47,610 nt of DNA, from assembly GCA_002361335.1 (NCBI GenBank), contig DESS01000193.1, positions 9,568 to 57,177 on the forward strand. The letters run 5' to 3'. The DNA is from Richelia sp. UBA3308. GTDB taxonomy: Bacteria; Cyanobacteriota; Cyanobacteriia; Cyanobacteriales; Nostocaceae. Below, in pieces: positions 27,979 through 37,034 of this stretch (position 1 is its first letter; the number at the start of each line of letters is the position of its first letter). The notes beneath the pieces were generated by a model. It saw nothing but the letters and a program-made list of their open reading frames with translations, made no database searches and was not told the origin of the DNA. The translations under genes and the position numbers were made by a program.

Positions 27979-29262
27979 ATGGAAAAAAGTCAGGTAAGAG
28001 TTGGCATTATTCATGCCTATCCCAATATTTATTTAATTAAGAGTTTGCAAAAAGTTGGTTGTAATCTGGTTCTATTTGTCCCCAAGCGACCTACTTTTGA
28101 TTGTAGCGATTTAGAGGCAGTTGTGGAAGTTCCTCTACATCAGCCTTCTGTGGTAGTGGAAACAGTTGCGGATTATCATCAACAAAAACCACTTGATGCA
28201 CTCCTACCAGTTTATGAAGGAGCAACAGCAATTACAGCGCAAGCGGCTGAAGTATTAGGATTGGGTGGGGTTAAATTTAGTGGCGCTCAAGCTAGTCGAA
28301 ATAAATACCTTGCTTACCAAAAGTGGTCTGAACAAGGAATTCCTGTTCCTATAACTATTCCGATTCGAGAACCCCATCGGGGATGGCAGGAAATAGAAAC
28401 CGATATTGGTTATCCTGCCATGATTAAATTGGCTGATTCCATGAATAGTCAAGGTGTTATTAAAGTCACATCTAGGCAGGAATATACTGCTGGAGTCGAG
28501 TCTCTTTTAGAGATGCTAGAAAGACCTGTAGATCTAAATTTACAAATAGATCGCAATCGATTAGCTTATGGAAATTCTCCAATCAAAATCATTGCTCAAG
28601 AATACTGTCCCGGAACTGAGGTTGCAGTTGATTGTCTTGTAACAAAGGATAAATATCAGATTTTGGGAATTTTTGAAAAAGCACCAGCTACTGGTCCCTA
28701 TTTTGCAGAAAAGATGTCAATTTCTCCCACTTCTCTGAGCAAAAAACAGGTAGCACAAGTCAGTCAAATTGCTGTTGATGCAGTCTTAGCTTTAACCAAT
28801 GGACAAACTAGTGCTGCTCATGTGGAAATTCGCTTCACCGCCAACGGACCTAAAGTATTAGAAGCGGGATTGCGTCCGGGTGGTGCTTACACAGTTGCAG
28901 CGGTGGAATACTTGAGTGGAATAAATCCCTATGTAGAGCTTTTAAACGTTTTGCTAGGCAAGGACTTGTGTGTTGTTTCTCCCTATGAAAAAGCTATTTT
29001 ATACGGGGGAATAGTCATCCCTAAAAGTGGAATTTTGTCAAGTGTTCGGGGGTTAGACATATTCGACAGCATATCAGAGCTATTGGATGTTCAAATCTTG
29101 AATCAACCAGGTGAGCAAGTTTATTGTCTGCCAGAATCAGCCCAACCCCATTTTGCTTATTACCTAATTGGAGGTGCATCTAGAGAGGAAGTTTTAGACA
29201 AGCATCGTCTAATTCAGAAAAGTATTCATCTAGAAATTTCTCAACTGGTACCAGCAAATTAA
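27979..29262 (+). CDS. ATP-grasp carboxylate-amine ligase
   Basis: 427 residues with an ATP-grasp fold: the lysine in GYPAMIK (K150), QEYCPGTEVAVDCLV and the metal-binding HVEIRF (E283) and VLEAGLRPGGA (E295) segments. The family joins a carboxylate to an amine through an acyl phosphate; L-amino-acid ligases are the closest in overall layout. It probably forms an amide or dipeptide in the cluster product. It is packed tightly with the decarboxylase downstream. Confidence 0.85.
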   Translation: MEKSQVRVGIIHAYPNIYLIKSLQKVGCNLVLFVPKRPTFDCSDLEAVVEVPLHQPSVVVETVADYHQQKPLDALLPVYEGATAITAQAAEVLGLGGVKFSGAQASRNKYLAYQKWSEQGIPVPITIPIREPHRGWQEIETDIGYPAMIKLADSMNSQGVIKVTSRQEYTAGVESLLEMLERPVDLNLQIDRNRLAYGNSPIKIIAQEYCPGTEVAVDCLVTKDKYQILGIFEKAPATGPYFAEKMSISPTSLSKKQVAQVSQIAVDAVLALTNGQTSAAHVEIRFTANGPKVLEAGLRPGGAYTVAAVEYLSGINPYVELLNVLLGKDLCVVSPYEKAILYGGIVIPKSGILSSVRGLDIFDSISELLDVQILNQPGEQVYCLPESAQPHFAYYLIGGASREEVLDKHRLIQKSIHLEISQLVPAN

Positions 29263-29280
29263 ACAACGGAGATGATTTTA

Positions 29281-30735
29281 ATGACAACTGATAGTACAAA
29301 CGAGCAAGTTGAGTCTTTTGTGGAAAATGGACACAAAATTCTCACATCCCTTGCAACAGCCTACAATCATCCAGAAAATTATTCAGTTTTATCAAGTTCC
29401 CTTGAATTAAAACAAAGATTGACTAATCCTAAAAACCTTCCCCAAGAAGGTTGTGATAGTTCAGAAATTATAGAAGAAGCCATTAAAACGATTTTTAGTG
29501 GTTATTGTAACGTCAGTCATCCTCAATACTACGGTTACATTTCTCCAAAACCGTTGTCTATAAGTGTGCTGGGAGATTTCTTAGCTGAGGGATTAAACCA
29601 AACACCAGGGGCGTGGCGTGCTGGCCCTGCAGCCACTGTGATTGAGACAGAAACATTATTGTGGCTCTCTGAGTTTATCGGCTATAAGCAAAATATGGGT
29701 AAAATTCCTAACGGGATATTTACCAGTGGTGGATCGATGGCAAATGCTAGCGCATTAAAACTTGCCCGCGATACTATTCTCGGTAGAGAAGTACAGGATA
29801 AGGGTTTAGTAGACACCAGATTCAAACCCACTGTTTATGTATCACAAGAAGGTCACTTTTCAATTTGGAAAGCTCTAGATTTTTTGGGATTGGGAAGAAA
29901 TTGTTTGCGTCGCATTCAAGTTGGAGAAGACGCACGCATCGATCTCAATAAGTTAGAAGAGCAAATTCAAAAAGATCGGCAAAAGGGCTATAAACCGATT
30001 TGTTTAGTGGGTACGGGTGGCACAAGTGCTACGGGTGCAGTAGATCCCCTTGATTCTCTGGCTCAGCTAGCGTCATATTATCAGATGTGGTTCCATGTTG
30101 ATGCTGCCGCAGGGGGAGTATTTGCGAATATTCCCGAAACTCGCCAACACTTCCAAGGGATGAATCTGGCTGATTCAGTTACTCTCGATCCTTGTAAGTG
30201 GTTATTTGTCCCCTTTGGTATTGGTTGTTTACTGACAAAAAATGGTTCAGAATTACTAAAAAGTTTTCAAGCTAGTAGTCACTATTGGGAAGATCTTTCC
30301 GAGCCAGATTTGTTTCAGATGGGAATGTCAGGAACACGACAGTGGCGCTCTTTAGGGCTTTGGATGGCTTTTAAACATCTCGGTTATAACGGTTATAGCA
30401 AGCTGCTGAAAAATCTGCTTTCTGTTACTTTCCATCTTGCCGAAGTTGTTAAACAACACAGTGGTTTAGAACTTTTACAAGAACCAACTTTACCTGTCTG
30501 CTGTTTTCGCATCGGCAACTCAGGGCGATTGTTGCCACTGGATAAACTTAATCATCTCGTACAAAGTTTAGTGGTAGAAAAAGGCGAGCATTATTTCACT
30601 ATTCTAGATTGGCAAGATCGAACCTTCTTTCGGGTTTCTCTTAATAATTTCCAAACCGAAAAGCATCACCTTGATAGCTTAATCGAGGCGATATCGGAGC
30701 AACTTAATCACTTAGAGAATCATCAATCAAACTAA
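29281..30735 (+). CDS. PLP-dependent (group II) amino acid decarboxylase
   Basis: About 484 residues, fold type I. H195 (SQEGHFSIW) stacks on PLP, H275-V-D277-A-A contacts the pyridine ring, and K309 in DPCKWLF forms the Schiff base (numbers from the upstream ATG at 29272). The acggag ribosome site favours the ATG at 29281 over the one at 29272. Relatives act on aromatic, glutamate or diamino acids. In most, the residue before the lysine is histidine; here it is C308, which may affect substrate or reaction type. TSGGSMAN is also typical. Confidence 0.85.
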   Translation: MTTDSTNEQVESFVENGHKILTSLATAYNHPENYSVLSSSLELKQRLTNPKNLPQEGCDSSEIIEEAIKTIFSGYCNVSHPQYYGYISPKPLSISVLGDFLAEGLNQTPGAWRAGPAATVIETETLLWLSEFIGYKQNMGKIPNGIFTSGGSMANASALKLARDTILGREVQDKGLVDTRFKPTVYVSQEGHFSIWKALDFLGLGRNCLRRIQVGEDARIDLNKLEEQIQKDRQKGYKPICLVGTGGTSATGAVDPLDSLAQLASYYQMWFHVDAAAGGVFANIPETRQHFQGMNLADSVTLDPCKWLFVPFGIGCLLTKNGSELLKSFQASSHYWEDLSEPDLFQMGMSGTRQWRSLGLWMAFKHLGYNGYSKLLKNLLSVTFHLAEVVKQHSGLELLQEPTLPVCCFRIGNSGRLLPLDKLNHLVQSLVVEKGEHYFTILDWQDRTFFRVSLNNFQTEKHHLDSLIEAISEQLNHLENHQSN

Positions 30736-30749
30736 AAGGTGTAACACGG

Positions 30750-31760
30750 ATGATACCTATTGAAATCAAACAAGCCATGTATGGCTTTATGATGAGTCAG
30801 ACACTTTTTGTGGGAGACGAAATTGGTATATTTGATTATATCAGTCAAGGAAAAGCTAATAACCTTTCTGACCTAGCAAAATTAGCAGATGTAAATCCTG
30901 ATGCTTTAAAACGTTTAATTTTAGCAGCAGTTTCAATTGGTTTAATTGAATTCAAAGATGGGGAGTATAAAATCCCCGATCATTTACAGCCATTTTTAGC
31001 GAGAAATTCTTCTCAATACTGCGGGGATTCTTTTTCTCATTTTAGAGAAGTATCAGTTCGTACTTTTCTCAATTTTAAAGAAGCCCTCAAAGAAAATAAA
31101 CCCCAATGGCAATCAATTTTTGCACAGACTCAAGAGGAATCGCCTTTTGGACAATTGTATAACAACCCAAAACATCTGGAAAATTTTCTAGATAGTATGT
31201 GGGGTTTGGGTTATGCTCCAGCTCAAGAACTAGTTAAAAAGTGTGCTTTACATCAACATAATGTTTTAGTAGATGTTGGAGGGGGAAGTGGTTCATTTGC
31301 CATTGCAGCCCTGGAAAATCATCCTAATCTAAAGGCTATTGTTTTTGATTTACCCAAAGTTAGGCCATATTTGGAAAGAAAATTTAGCCAACATCAAATA
31401 GCAGAAAGAATTAATTTTATAGGTGGTGATTTTTTCAAAGATGAATTGCCTCCAGGAGATGTGTACGTCCTAGGGTATATTCTTTCTGATTGGAATCGAG
31501 AAAACGGAACCCAATTATTAAATAAAATCTACAATTCCTTACCCAAAGGGGGCTTAGTACTAATTGTAGAAAAGCTTTTTAATGAAGATAAAAATGGACC
31601 TCTAGAAACTGCCATGATGAATATTGCCATGCTATTAGAAACTTGGGGCCAACATTATTCTGGTTCTGAATATATTCAATGGCTACAAGAAATAGGGTTT
31701 CAAAATTGTAAAATAATTCGTTCAAATGGCGAAAAACATATGGTCATGGGAATTAAATAA
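30750..31760 (+). CDS. SAM-dependent methyltransferase (O-methyltransferase family)
   Basis: 336 residues with an N-terminal dimerisation/winged-helix part and a Rossmann domain carrying VDVGGGSGSF (175-182), as in acetylserotonin/caffeate-type O-methyltransferases. The catalytic base of this family is normally the His of an HDW motif; here it reads S246-D247-W248 (ILSDWNREN). The fold is therefore clear, but O-methylation is not assured. The 14-base gaps on both sides make co-transcription very likely. Confidence 0.82.
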   Translation: MIPIEIKQAMYGFMMSQTLFVGDEIGIFDYISQGKANNLSDLAKLADVNPDALKRLILAAVSIGLIEFKDGEYKIPDHLQPFLARNSSQYCGDSFSHFREVSVRTFLNFKEALKENKPQWQSIFAQTQEESPFGQLYNNPKHLENFLDSMWGLGYAPAQELVKKCALHQHNVLVDVGGGSGSFAIAALENHPNLKAIVFDLPKVRPYLERKFSQHQIAERINFIGGDFFKDELPPGDVYVLGYILSDWNRENGTQLLNKIYNSLPKGGLVLIVEKLFNEDKNGPLETAMMNIAMLLETWGQHYSGSEYIQWLQEIGFQNCKIIRSNGEKHMVMGIK

Positions 31761-31774
31761 TTAAGGAGAAAAAA

Positions 31775-32770
31775 ATGTTCACAATCAAAACAATCTCATC
31801 TTTATTTGTATTATTAATTAGCGCCGTTTCCCCGTTCATTAATACTCAAAAAGCTAAAGCAGCTAGTTTTTCATCCAATTCATTTAATATTGAAACCATC
31901 GCGAGTGGACTTGCCACTCCCTATGCTGTCGCTTTTGATAGTAATAATCAACTAATTGTGACAGTTGATGGTGCATTGATTAAAATCGATCGGTCTGGAA
32001 ATATCTCGACAGTAACATCTTTAGATCCTGGTGTTCCCTCTGATGCCATTGTCTTTGGTTCCGATTATGTCGTTATAGAACCAGCCGATCCTCCTGCACC
32101 TACTTCTCTACTACAAGTTACACCAACTGGAGATGTTCGCGAACTTACGGAAATTGCCAGCGATCCAATGGGATTTGGCGATCCCATTGGTTTAGCGATC
32201 CAAAATCAAGATTTAATTATTGCTGATTTTAATCGTGTAAATAACGATCCTTTTATTGGCGATGGTCGTTTACTTAGATATTCTAACCAAACTAAAAACA
32301 TATCAGTAATTGCCTCATCAAATCTTGGTGGTGCAGCAGAAGTTTTTGTAGATGGTGAAAATTTCTGGGTCACAGATTTTACTTTTGGACGTTTGCTCTT
32401 TGTGACTGCTAATGGTGATGTCACAGAAGTTGCCACTGGGTTAGGACAACCTCTAGATATTGAATTTGATGGTCAAGATTTCTTAATTACTGACTTTGCT
32501 AATGGCTTCGAGACTCCAAAAAATGGACGAATTTTAAGAGTATCCAAAACGGGGCAAGTAGAAACATTATTAAGTGATATTGGCAACCCATCAGGACTGG
32601 CGATTGATGGAGACGATCTTGTATTTACCGATATTGTTGATGGGAGAGTAGCAAGAATTCAAGGAATTTTAGCACCACAAAGTGTTCCTGAATCTTCTTC
32701 TATTTGGGCAATTGTAATCATAGGAACTTTGGGATTAACTGTCATAATTAATCGACAATTTAAAGTTTAA
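31775..32770 (+). CDS. Exported ScyD/ScyE-like beta-propeller protein
   Basis: 331 residues with a signal peptide (about 1-28, ending KAKAAS). Repeats such as GLATPYAVAFD, DPIGLAIQN, LGQPLDIEFD and NPSGLAIDGDD fit an NHL/SMP-30-like propeller of the ScyD/ScyE type. The C-terminal tail VPESSSIWAIVIIG...INRQFKV is a PEP-CTERM-like sorting signal (PES in place of PEP). Scytonemin-pathway relatives act in the periplasm. A good ribosome site (aggag) precedes the start. It ends five bases before a MITE-like element. Confidence 0.8.
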   Translation: MFTIKTISSLFVLLISAVSPFINTQKAKAASFSSNSFNIETIASGLATPYAVAFDSNNQLIVTVDGALIKIDRSGNISTVTSLDPGVPSDAIVFGSDYVVIEPADPPAPTSLLQVTPTGDVRELTEIASDPMGFGDPIGLAIQNQDLIIADFNRVNNDPFIGDGRLLRYSNQTKNISVIASSNLGGAAEVFVDGENFWVTDFTFGRLLFVTANGDVTEVATGLGQPLDIEFDGQDFLITDFANGFETPKNGRILRVSKTGQVETLLSDIGNPSGLAIDGDDLVFTDIVDGRVARIQGILAPQSVPESSSIWAIVIIGTLGLTVIINRQFKV

Positions 32771-32774
32771 ATTT

Positions 32775-32878
32775 AGGACTTACGCAACTGGCACATTTTT
32801 ACTATAGGGTGCGTACTCGGTAATTTGAAGCTGTTAATAAGACAAGTTTTCGTGTATTATGACAATTGCGTAAGTCCT
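32775..32878. repeat. MITE-like element, copy 2
   Basis: A 104-base element with perfect 13-base inverted ends: aggacttacgcaa (32775-32787) and ttgcgtaagtcct (32866-32878). It shares its first 20 or so bases with the element at 21131. It lies directly after the last gene of the biosynthetic cluster. Confidence 0.8.
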
Positions 32879-32934
32879 CAGTTAAAAATCAATATAAACA
32901 TTAATAGTCTTGTTTGAATAAAAGTTAGTTGTTA

Positions 32935-33915
32935 ATGAAAAAACTCAATTTTAAATATCATCAAATAGCCCCAATTACTGCAATTTATAGTGCCTGGATA
33001 ACCTATATGACATCTACCAATCAGTGGTATTTATTCATAGACAATTGGTTCATGTCAGTAACTATGATTTTTGCTTCTTTTATTGCTGGAGCTACAGCTG
33101 AAGGAGGTGGGGCTGTCGCTTTTCCCATCATGACTATAATTTTTAATATCCAACCAGATGTAGCGCGCAATTTTAGTTTTGCAATTCAAAGCATTGGCAT
33201 GACATCGGCGGCGTATTTCATTTTTACCAGAAAAATTCCTATTGAAAAAGTTTATCTGTCATTTTGTAGCTTAGGAGGATTTTTTGGATTAATTTTTGGT
33301 ACTTATTTAATTGCTCCTATAGTTTCCCCTGCCTACACAAAAATGTTCTTTGTATCTCTATGGTTGAGTTTTGGAATCGCTCTCTTTTATTTAAATATGA
33401 ATAAATATCGCCAAGTTATAGCGAGTCTTCCTTCTCTTAATTTAATCGAGAAATTGTTTTTAGTTTTTTGTGGATTTCTAGGAGGAATTGTAGTTTCAGT
33501 TGTGGGTAGTGGAATTGATATTCTGACATTTTCTGTTTTAACTATTCGGTATCGGCTGTCAGAAAAAGTGGCTACCTCCACCAGCGTGTGTCTGATGGCA
33601 GGAAATAGCGTAATCGGTTTTTTTATTCATGCTTTTTGGATTAAAGATTTTGGTATTTATGAATTTGAGTACTGGCTAGTTTGCATTCCTATAGTTCTGT
33701 TTGGTGCACCTTTAGGTGCTTATTTCATTAGCAATTGCTCTCGCAATTTCATTGCTAATTTACTCTACTTTATTTTGTGTTCTCAATTTATTGGAGCATT
33801 TTTAGTTATTAAACCAACTGGTTTACTGGTTTGGTTTTCTTTTAGTATTTTTGTCAGTGGATTAATCTTATTTTTTAGCTTAGCCCGGATTCCTTACAAA
33901 GCCAAAAAAAAATAG
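32935..33915 (+). CDS. TauE/SafE-family membrane permease
   Basis: About 326 residues with eight or so hydrophobic segments. ASFIAGATAEGGGAVAFPIMT near the start and GGIVVSVVGSGIDILTF after the middle are the two internal repeats of the TauE/SafE (sulfite exporter-like) family. The ATG at 32935 is preferred to the TTG at 32929. The substrate is unknown; family members move organosulfonates, sulfite and other anions. It is separated from the cluster by the MITE-like element, so joint function is uncertain. Confidence 0.8.
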   Translation: MKKLNFKYHQIAPITAIYSAWITYMTSTNQWYLFIDNWFMSVTMIFASFIAGATAEGGGAVAFPIMTIIFNIQPDVARNFSFAIQSIGMTSAAYFIFTRKIPIEKVYLSFCSLGGFFGLIFGTYLIAPIVSPAYTKMFFVSLWLSFGIALFYLNMNKYRQVIASLPSLNLIEKLFLVFCGFLGGIVVSVVGSGIDILTFSVLTIRYRLSEKVATSTSVCLMAGNSVIGFFIHAFWIKDFGIYEFEYWLVCIPIVLFGAPLGAYFISNCSRNFIANLLYFILCSQFIGAFLVIKPTGLLVWFSFSIFVSGLILFFSLARIPYKAKKK

Positions 33916-34545
33916 AGCGGCAAAGCTAGCTACAGCAAAAACATAACCTAGATTACGTACTTCGATCTGTAGCATATAAGTAATGCACAATCAAAACTAA
34001 AATTAAAACTTTAATATCATGCCGTCACAGGTATTTCACTTTGATGCACATGAGAGAGGTTTGGTTTTGGGCTTAATATCAGCTTATAAGGGTATTGTAT
34101 CCAACTAAAAACTGCTATATAAGTAACCAAGAGTATCTGATATTCCTTGAAATTTGAAAGTATTTTATTTAACAATAATATCTAATGAATTTGTTCGTAA
34201 TAAACTTTATTTCAAATTATGGCAAGATACCATTTTTTTTGTGTAACTAAATAATGTAACTAAATAAACTTATATTAAATAACTCAAATATTTTTCGCGA
34301 TCGCAAAATATTGAATCCTGAGAGGGTAATTATTTTGATTACTAACCTTTTGTAGTGGCTAAAGGTATTAGAAAAATCTTTGTAAAATAGGTTGGCGCAA
34401 TAAAAGCTATGGGGGTGTAAACTTTGACTGGGAAAAAAGGAGGTCAAAGGTTGAAGGTTAAAGGTTAAAAGTTAAAAGTTAAAAATTCCTAACTCCTAAC
34501 TCCTAATGGCGATAGTACCTATATATTTTATAAGTGATAATCTCT
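33916..34545. other. AT-rich spacer
   Basis: 630 bases without a credible gene. Near the end are tandem repeats of ggttaaaa and ctaactcc (34440-34505). A promoter for the downstream permease is expected here but was not identified. Confidence 0.5.
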
Positions 34546-36228
34546 ATGCAACTTGTTCACGGCTTACATTTTAGGAACCTGCGGGGAGATTTGTTTGGCG
34601 GTTTGACTGCTGCCATCGTCGCTTTACCCTTAGCTCTAGCGTTTGGGGTTTCAGTTTCATCGCAAGATGGGGCGATTATGGGGCTGTACGGTGCTGTTTT
34701 TATTGGATTTTTTGCAGCATTGTTTGGCGGAACTCCATCGCAAATTTCTGGTCCCACTGGTCCGATGACGGTAGTAATGGCGACAGTATTTGATACATTA
34801 ATGAGTAAAAATCCGGAAACGGGTTTGGCGATGGCTTTTTCGGTGGTGATACTAGGAGGATTATTTCAAATCCTGTTTGGAGTATTGCGCCTAGGTAAAT
34901 ATATTACTTTGATACCTTATACTGTAATTTCCGGTTTTATGTCGGGAATTGGGTTTATTATTTTACTGTTACAAATCGGACCGTTTTTTGGACATAAAGC
35001 TTCAGCAAATGTCGTCGAATCGCTGCAAAACTTTTCTGAGTTTGTCGTTAACGCCAATCCCATCGCCACAGGTTTAGGTATTTTAACGCTGATTATAGTA
35101 TTCGGTTCTCCTCCACAACTGAATCGGATTATTCCCTCACCTTTATTAGCGTTGGTAGTTTGTACGTCAATTTCGGTTTTTGTATTTCCCGATAGCGGTA
35201 TTCCCATCATCGGAAATATTCCCACTGGTTTACCCAAGCTGCATTTACCGCAATTTGAATTAGATCAAATGCGGGACATGGTAGGCTATGGTTTGATGTT
35301 GGCAACTTTAGGCTCTATCGACTCTTTATTAACTTCCTTAGTTGCTGATAATATTACTCGTACAATTCATGATTCCGATAAAGAATTAATTGGACAAGGA
35401 ATCGGTAATTTAGTCGCTGGTTTATTCGGGGGATTACCGGGTGCGGGTGCAACAATGCGAACCGTTGTTAATGTCCGTGCCGGAGGAAAAACTCCGATTT
35501 CGGGAATGGTTCACGCCTTAGTTTTGTTGGTAATTGTTTTAGGTGCGGGAAAATTAACTGAAAACATTCCCAATGCAGTTTTAGCGGGGATTCTCATCAA
35601 AGTTGGTATAGATATCATCGATTGGAGTTTTATCAAACGCGCCCATAATATATCAATGCGAGCCACTGGATTGATGTATGGAGTATTATTTCTCACAGTT
35701 TTTGTAGATTTAATTACTGCAGTAGCGGCGGGAGTATTCTTTGCTAATTTATTAACTCTCAAGCGTTTATCGGATTTACAAGCCAAAGAAGTTCAAGCAG
35801 TAACAGATCCTAAGGATAATAATCATAAACTGCGTTTGAGTGTGGAAGAACAAGATATTTTAAATCAAGCTAAAGGTCGTATTCTATTATTTCATCTTGG
35901 GGGGCCAATGAGCTTTGGTGCAGCAAAAGCAATTTCACAACAAATGTCGATTGTAGAAGATTACGATGTTTTGATTTTGGAATTAAGCGAAGTACCTTAT
36001 GTTGGTGTTACTGCTACATTAGCTATAGAAAATATGGTCAAAGAAGCTTACGAAAAAAGACGAATTGTATATCTTGTCGGTGCTAGCGGTATAGTAGAAA
36101 ATAGATTGCGAAAATTAAAAATATTACGGCGAGTTCTAGAACAAAATCCAGTAAATACGCGTTTAGAAGCTTTAGAAGAAGGAATGCTTGTTGTTAGTGA
36201 GCGTCACGTCAATTTGAGCGAGTTGTAA
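34546..36228 (+). CDS. SulP-family anion permease with STAS domain (BicA-like)
   Basis: About 560 residues. The membrane part begins LRGDLFGGLTAAIVALPLALAFGVS and has GTPSQISGPTGPMTVVMAT, GLFGGLPGAGATMRTVVNVRAGG and PNAVLAGILIKVGID, all SulP landmarks. A STAS domain follows from about 445 (ILLFHLGGPMSFGAAKAIS, VLILELSEVPYVG). The cyanobacterial SulP protein BicA carries sodium-dependent bicarbonate uptake, but sulfate permeases share the fold, so the substrate is not settled. The ATG at 34546 is preferred to the GTG at 34534. Confidence 0.83.
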   Translation: MQLVHGLHFRNLRGDLFGGLTAAIVALPLALAFGVSVSSQDGAIMGLYGAVFIGFFAALFGGTPSQISGPTGPMTVVMATVFDTLMSKNPETGLAMAFSVVILGGLFQILFGVLRLGKYITLIPYTVISGFMSGIGFIILLLQIGPFFGHKASANVVESLQNFSEFVVNANPIATGLGILTLIIVFGSPPQLNRIIPSPLLALVVCTSISVFVFPDSGIPIIGNIPTGLPKLHLPQFELDQMRDMVGYGLMLATLGSIDSLLTSLVADNITRTIHDSDKELIGQGIGNLVAGLFGGLPGAGATMRTVVNVRAGGKTPISGMVHALVLLVIVLGAGKLTENIPNAVLAGILIKVGIDIIDWSFIKRAHNISMRATGLMYGVLFLTVFVDLITAVAAGVFFANLLTLKRLSDLQAKEVQAVTDPKDNNHKLRLSVEEQDILNQAKGRILLFHLGGPMSFGAAKAISQQMSIVEDYDVLILELSEVPYVGVTATLAIENMVKEAYEKRRIVYLVGASGIVENRLRKLKILRRVLEQNPVNTRLEALEEGMLVVSERHVNLSEL

Positions 36229-36237
36229 TTAGTATAA

Positions 36238-36261
36238 CCCCTCCCCGCAAGCAAGGAGGGG
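36238..36261. terminator. Stem-loop after the SulP gene
   Basis: cccctcc (36238-36244) pairs with ggagggg (36255-36261) around a 10-base loop, ten bases after the stop codon. There is no U-run, so its role as a terminator is tentative. Confidence 0.4.
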
Positions 36262-36389
36262 AATTGTGTAGAGATATTGCAAACCTGTTTATTAATTTGA
36301 ATTTTATTAATTTGAATTTTAGATCTGTTCAATTCACTAAAGCCATGTAGGAATTGTTAAAAACCGAATAATATTCGATTCAATTACAG

Positions 36390-37034
36390 TCAATTTCGCA
36401 TATAGTCTTTATTAATAGCAGCATTTTCTATCTGGTTACGAAATATATCAAGCATGGCAATAACTTCCACGTGTAACTCGATATACTCTTCTTTATCAAA
36501 AACTGAATATTCACCATGTGCAATTTCGTTTCTTGTTTTCAAAAGCTTAAAATCTATCAACATGGATTTTGTAGAGTAGGGTGAAAAGTCAATTCCCAGA
36601 ATATGAGTTATTTCTTTCAAAATTTCAGAAGAGAGATTTGATGCAGTTGAAATGACATCTTCCGGTAGCTTACATCTTTGATTTAATTCGTCTTAAAAAA
36701 AATCACAAATAGGTATATATAATGAAGGTTTATTTGTCTCTTTTGCCTCTTTTAGTTTATCCTTCATAGCCAAAGCCAAAAAATTATTAGCAAGCTTTTC
36801 GTAGCTAAGTTTTTGCATTCTAACGTGTTCTAGATATGAGTTTGCTGCTAATTTCACAAAACCTTCCCAATGAGCGTAAAGAAGACATATTCCGCTGCGA
36901 ATTAATGCTTTATGCTTTGAAAGAGAAAATGATTTAGTTTCTACCAAGGATTTAACTTCTGAAAGCTCTTTTTTGCGCCAAGCAAGCTCATTCGATAGTC
37001 TATCACTTAATTGTTCGGTAGTTCTGAGCTTCAT
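36390..37034 (-). pseudogene. HEPN-domain RNase-like gene with in-frame stop
   Basis: Read from the ATG at 37034, the frame runs MKLRTTEQLSDRLSNELAW... to IPICDFF, stops at TAA (36693-36695) and continues in the same frame to 36390. The second half has the HEPN catalytic motif R-x4-H (KTRNEIAHGE). It resembles the MAE_28990/MAE_18760 HEPN family, and about 215 residues is a usual length. The stop falls at the end of a run of eight T, so slippage or a sequencing error are also possible. It overlaps the DUF262 gene by 32 bases, implying co-translation. Confidence 0.75.
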
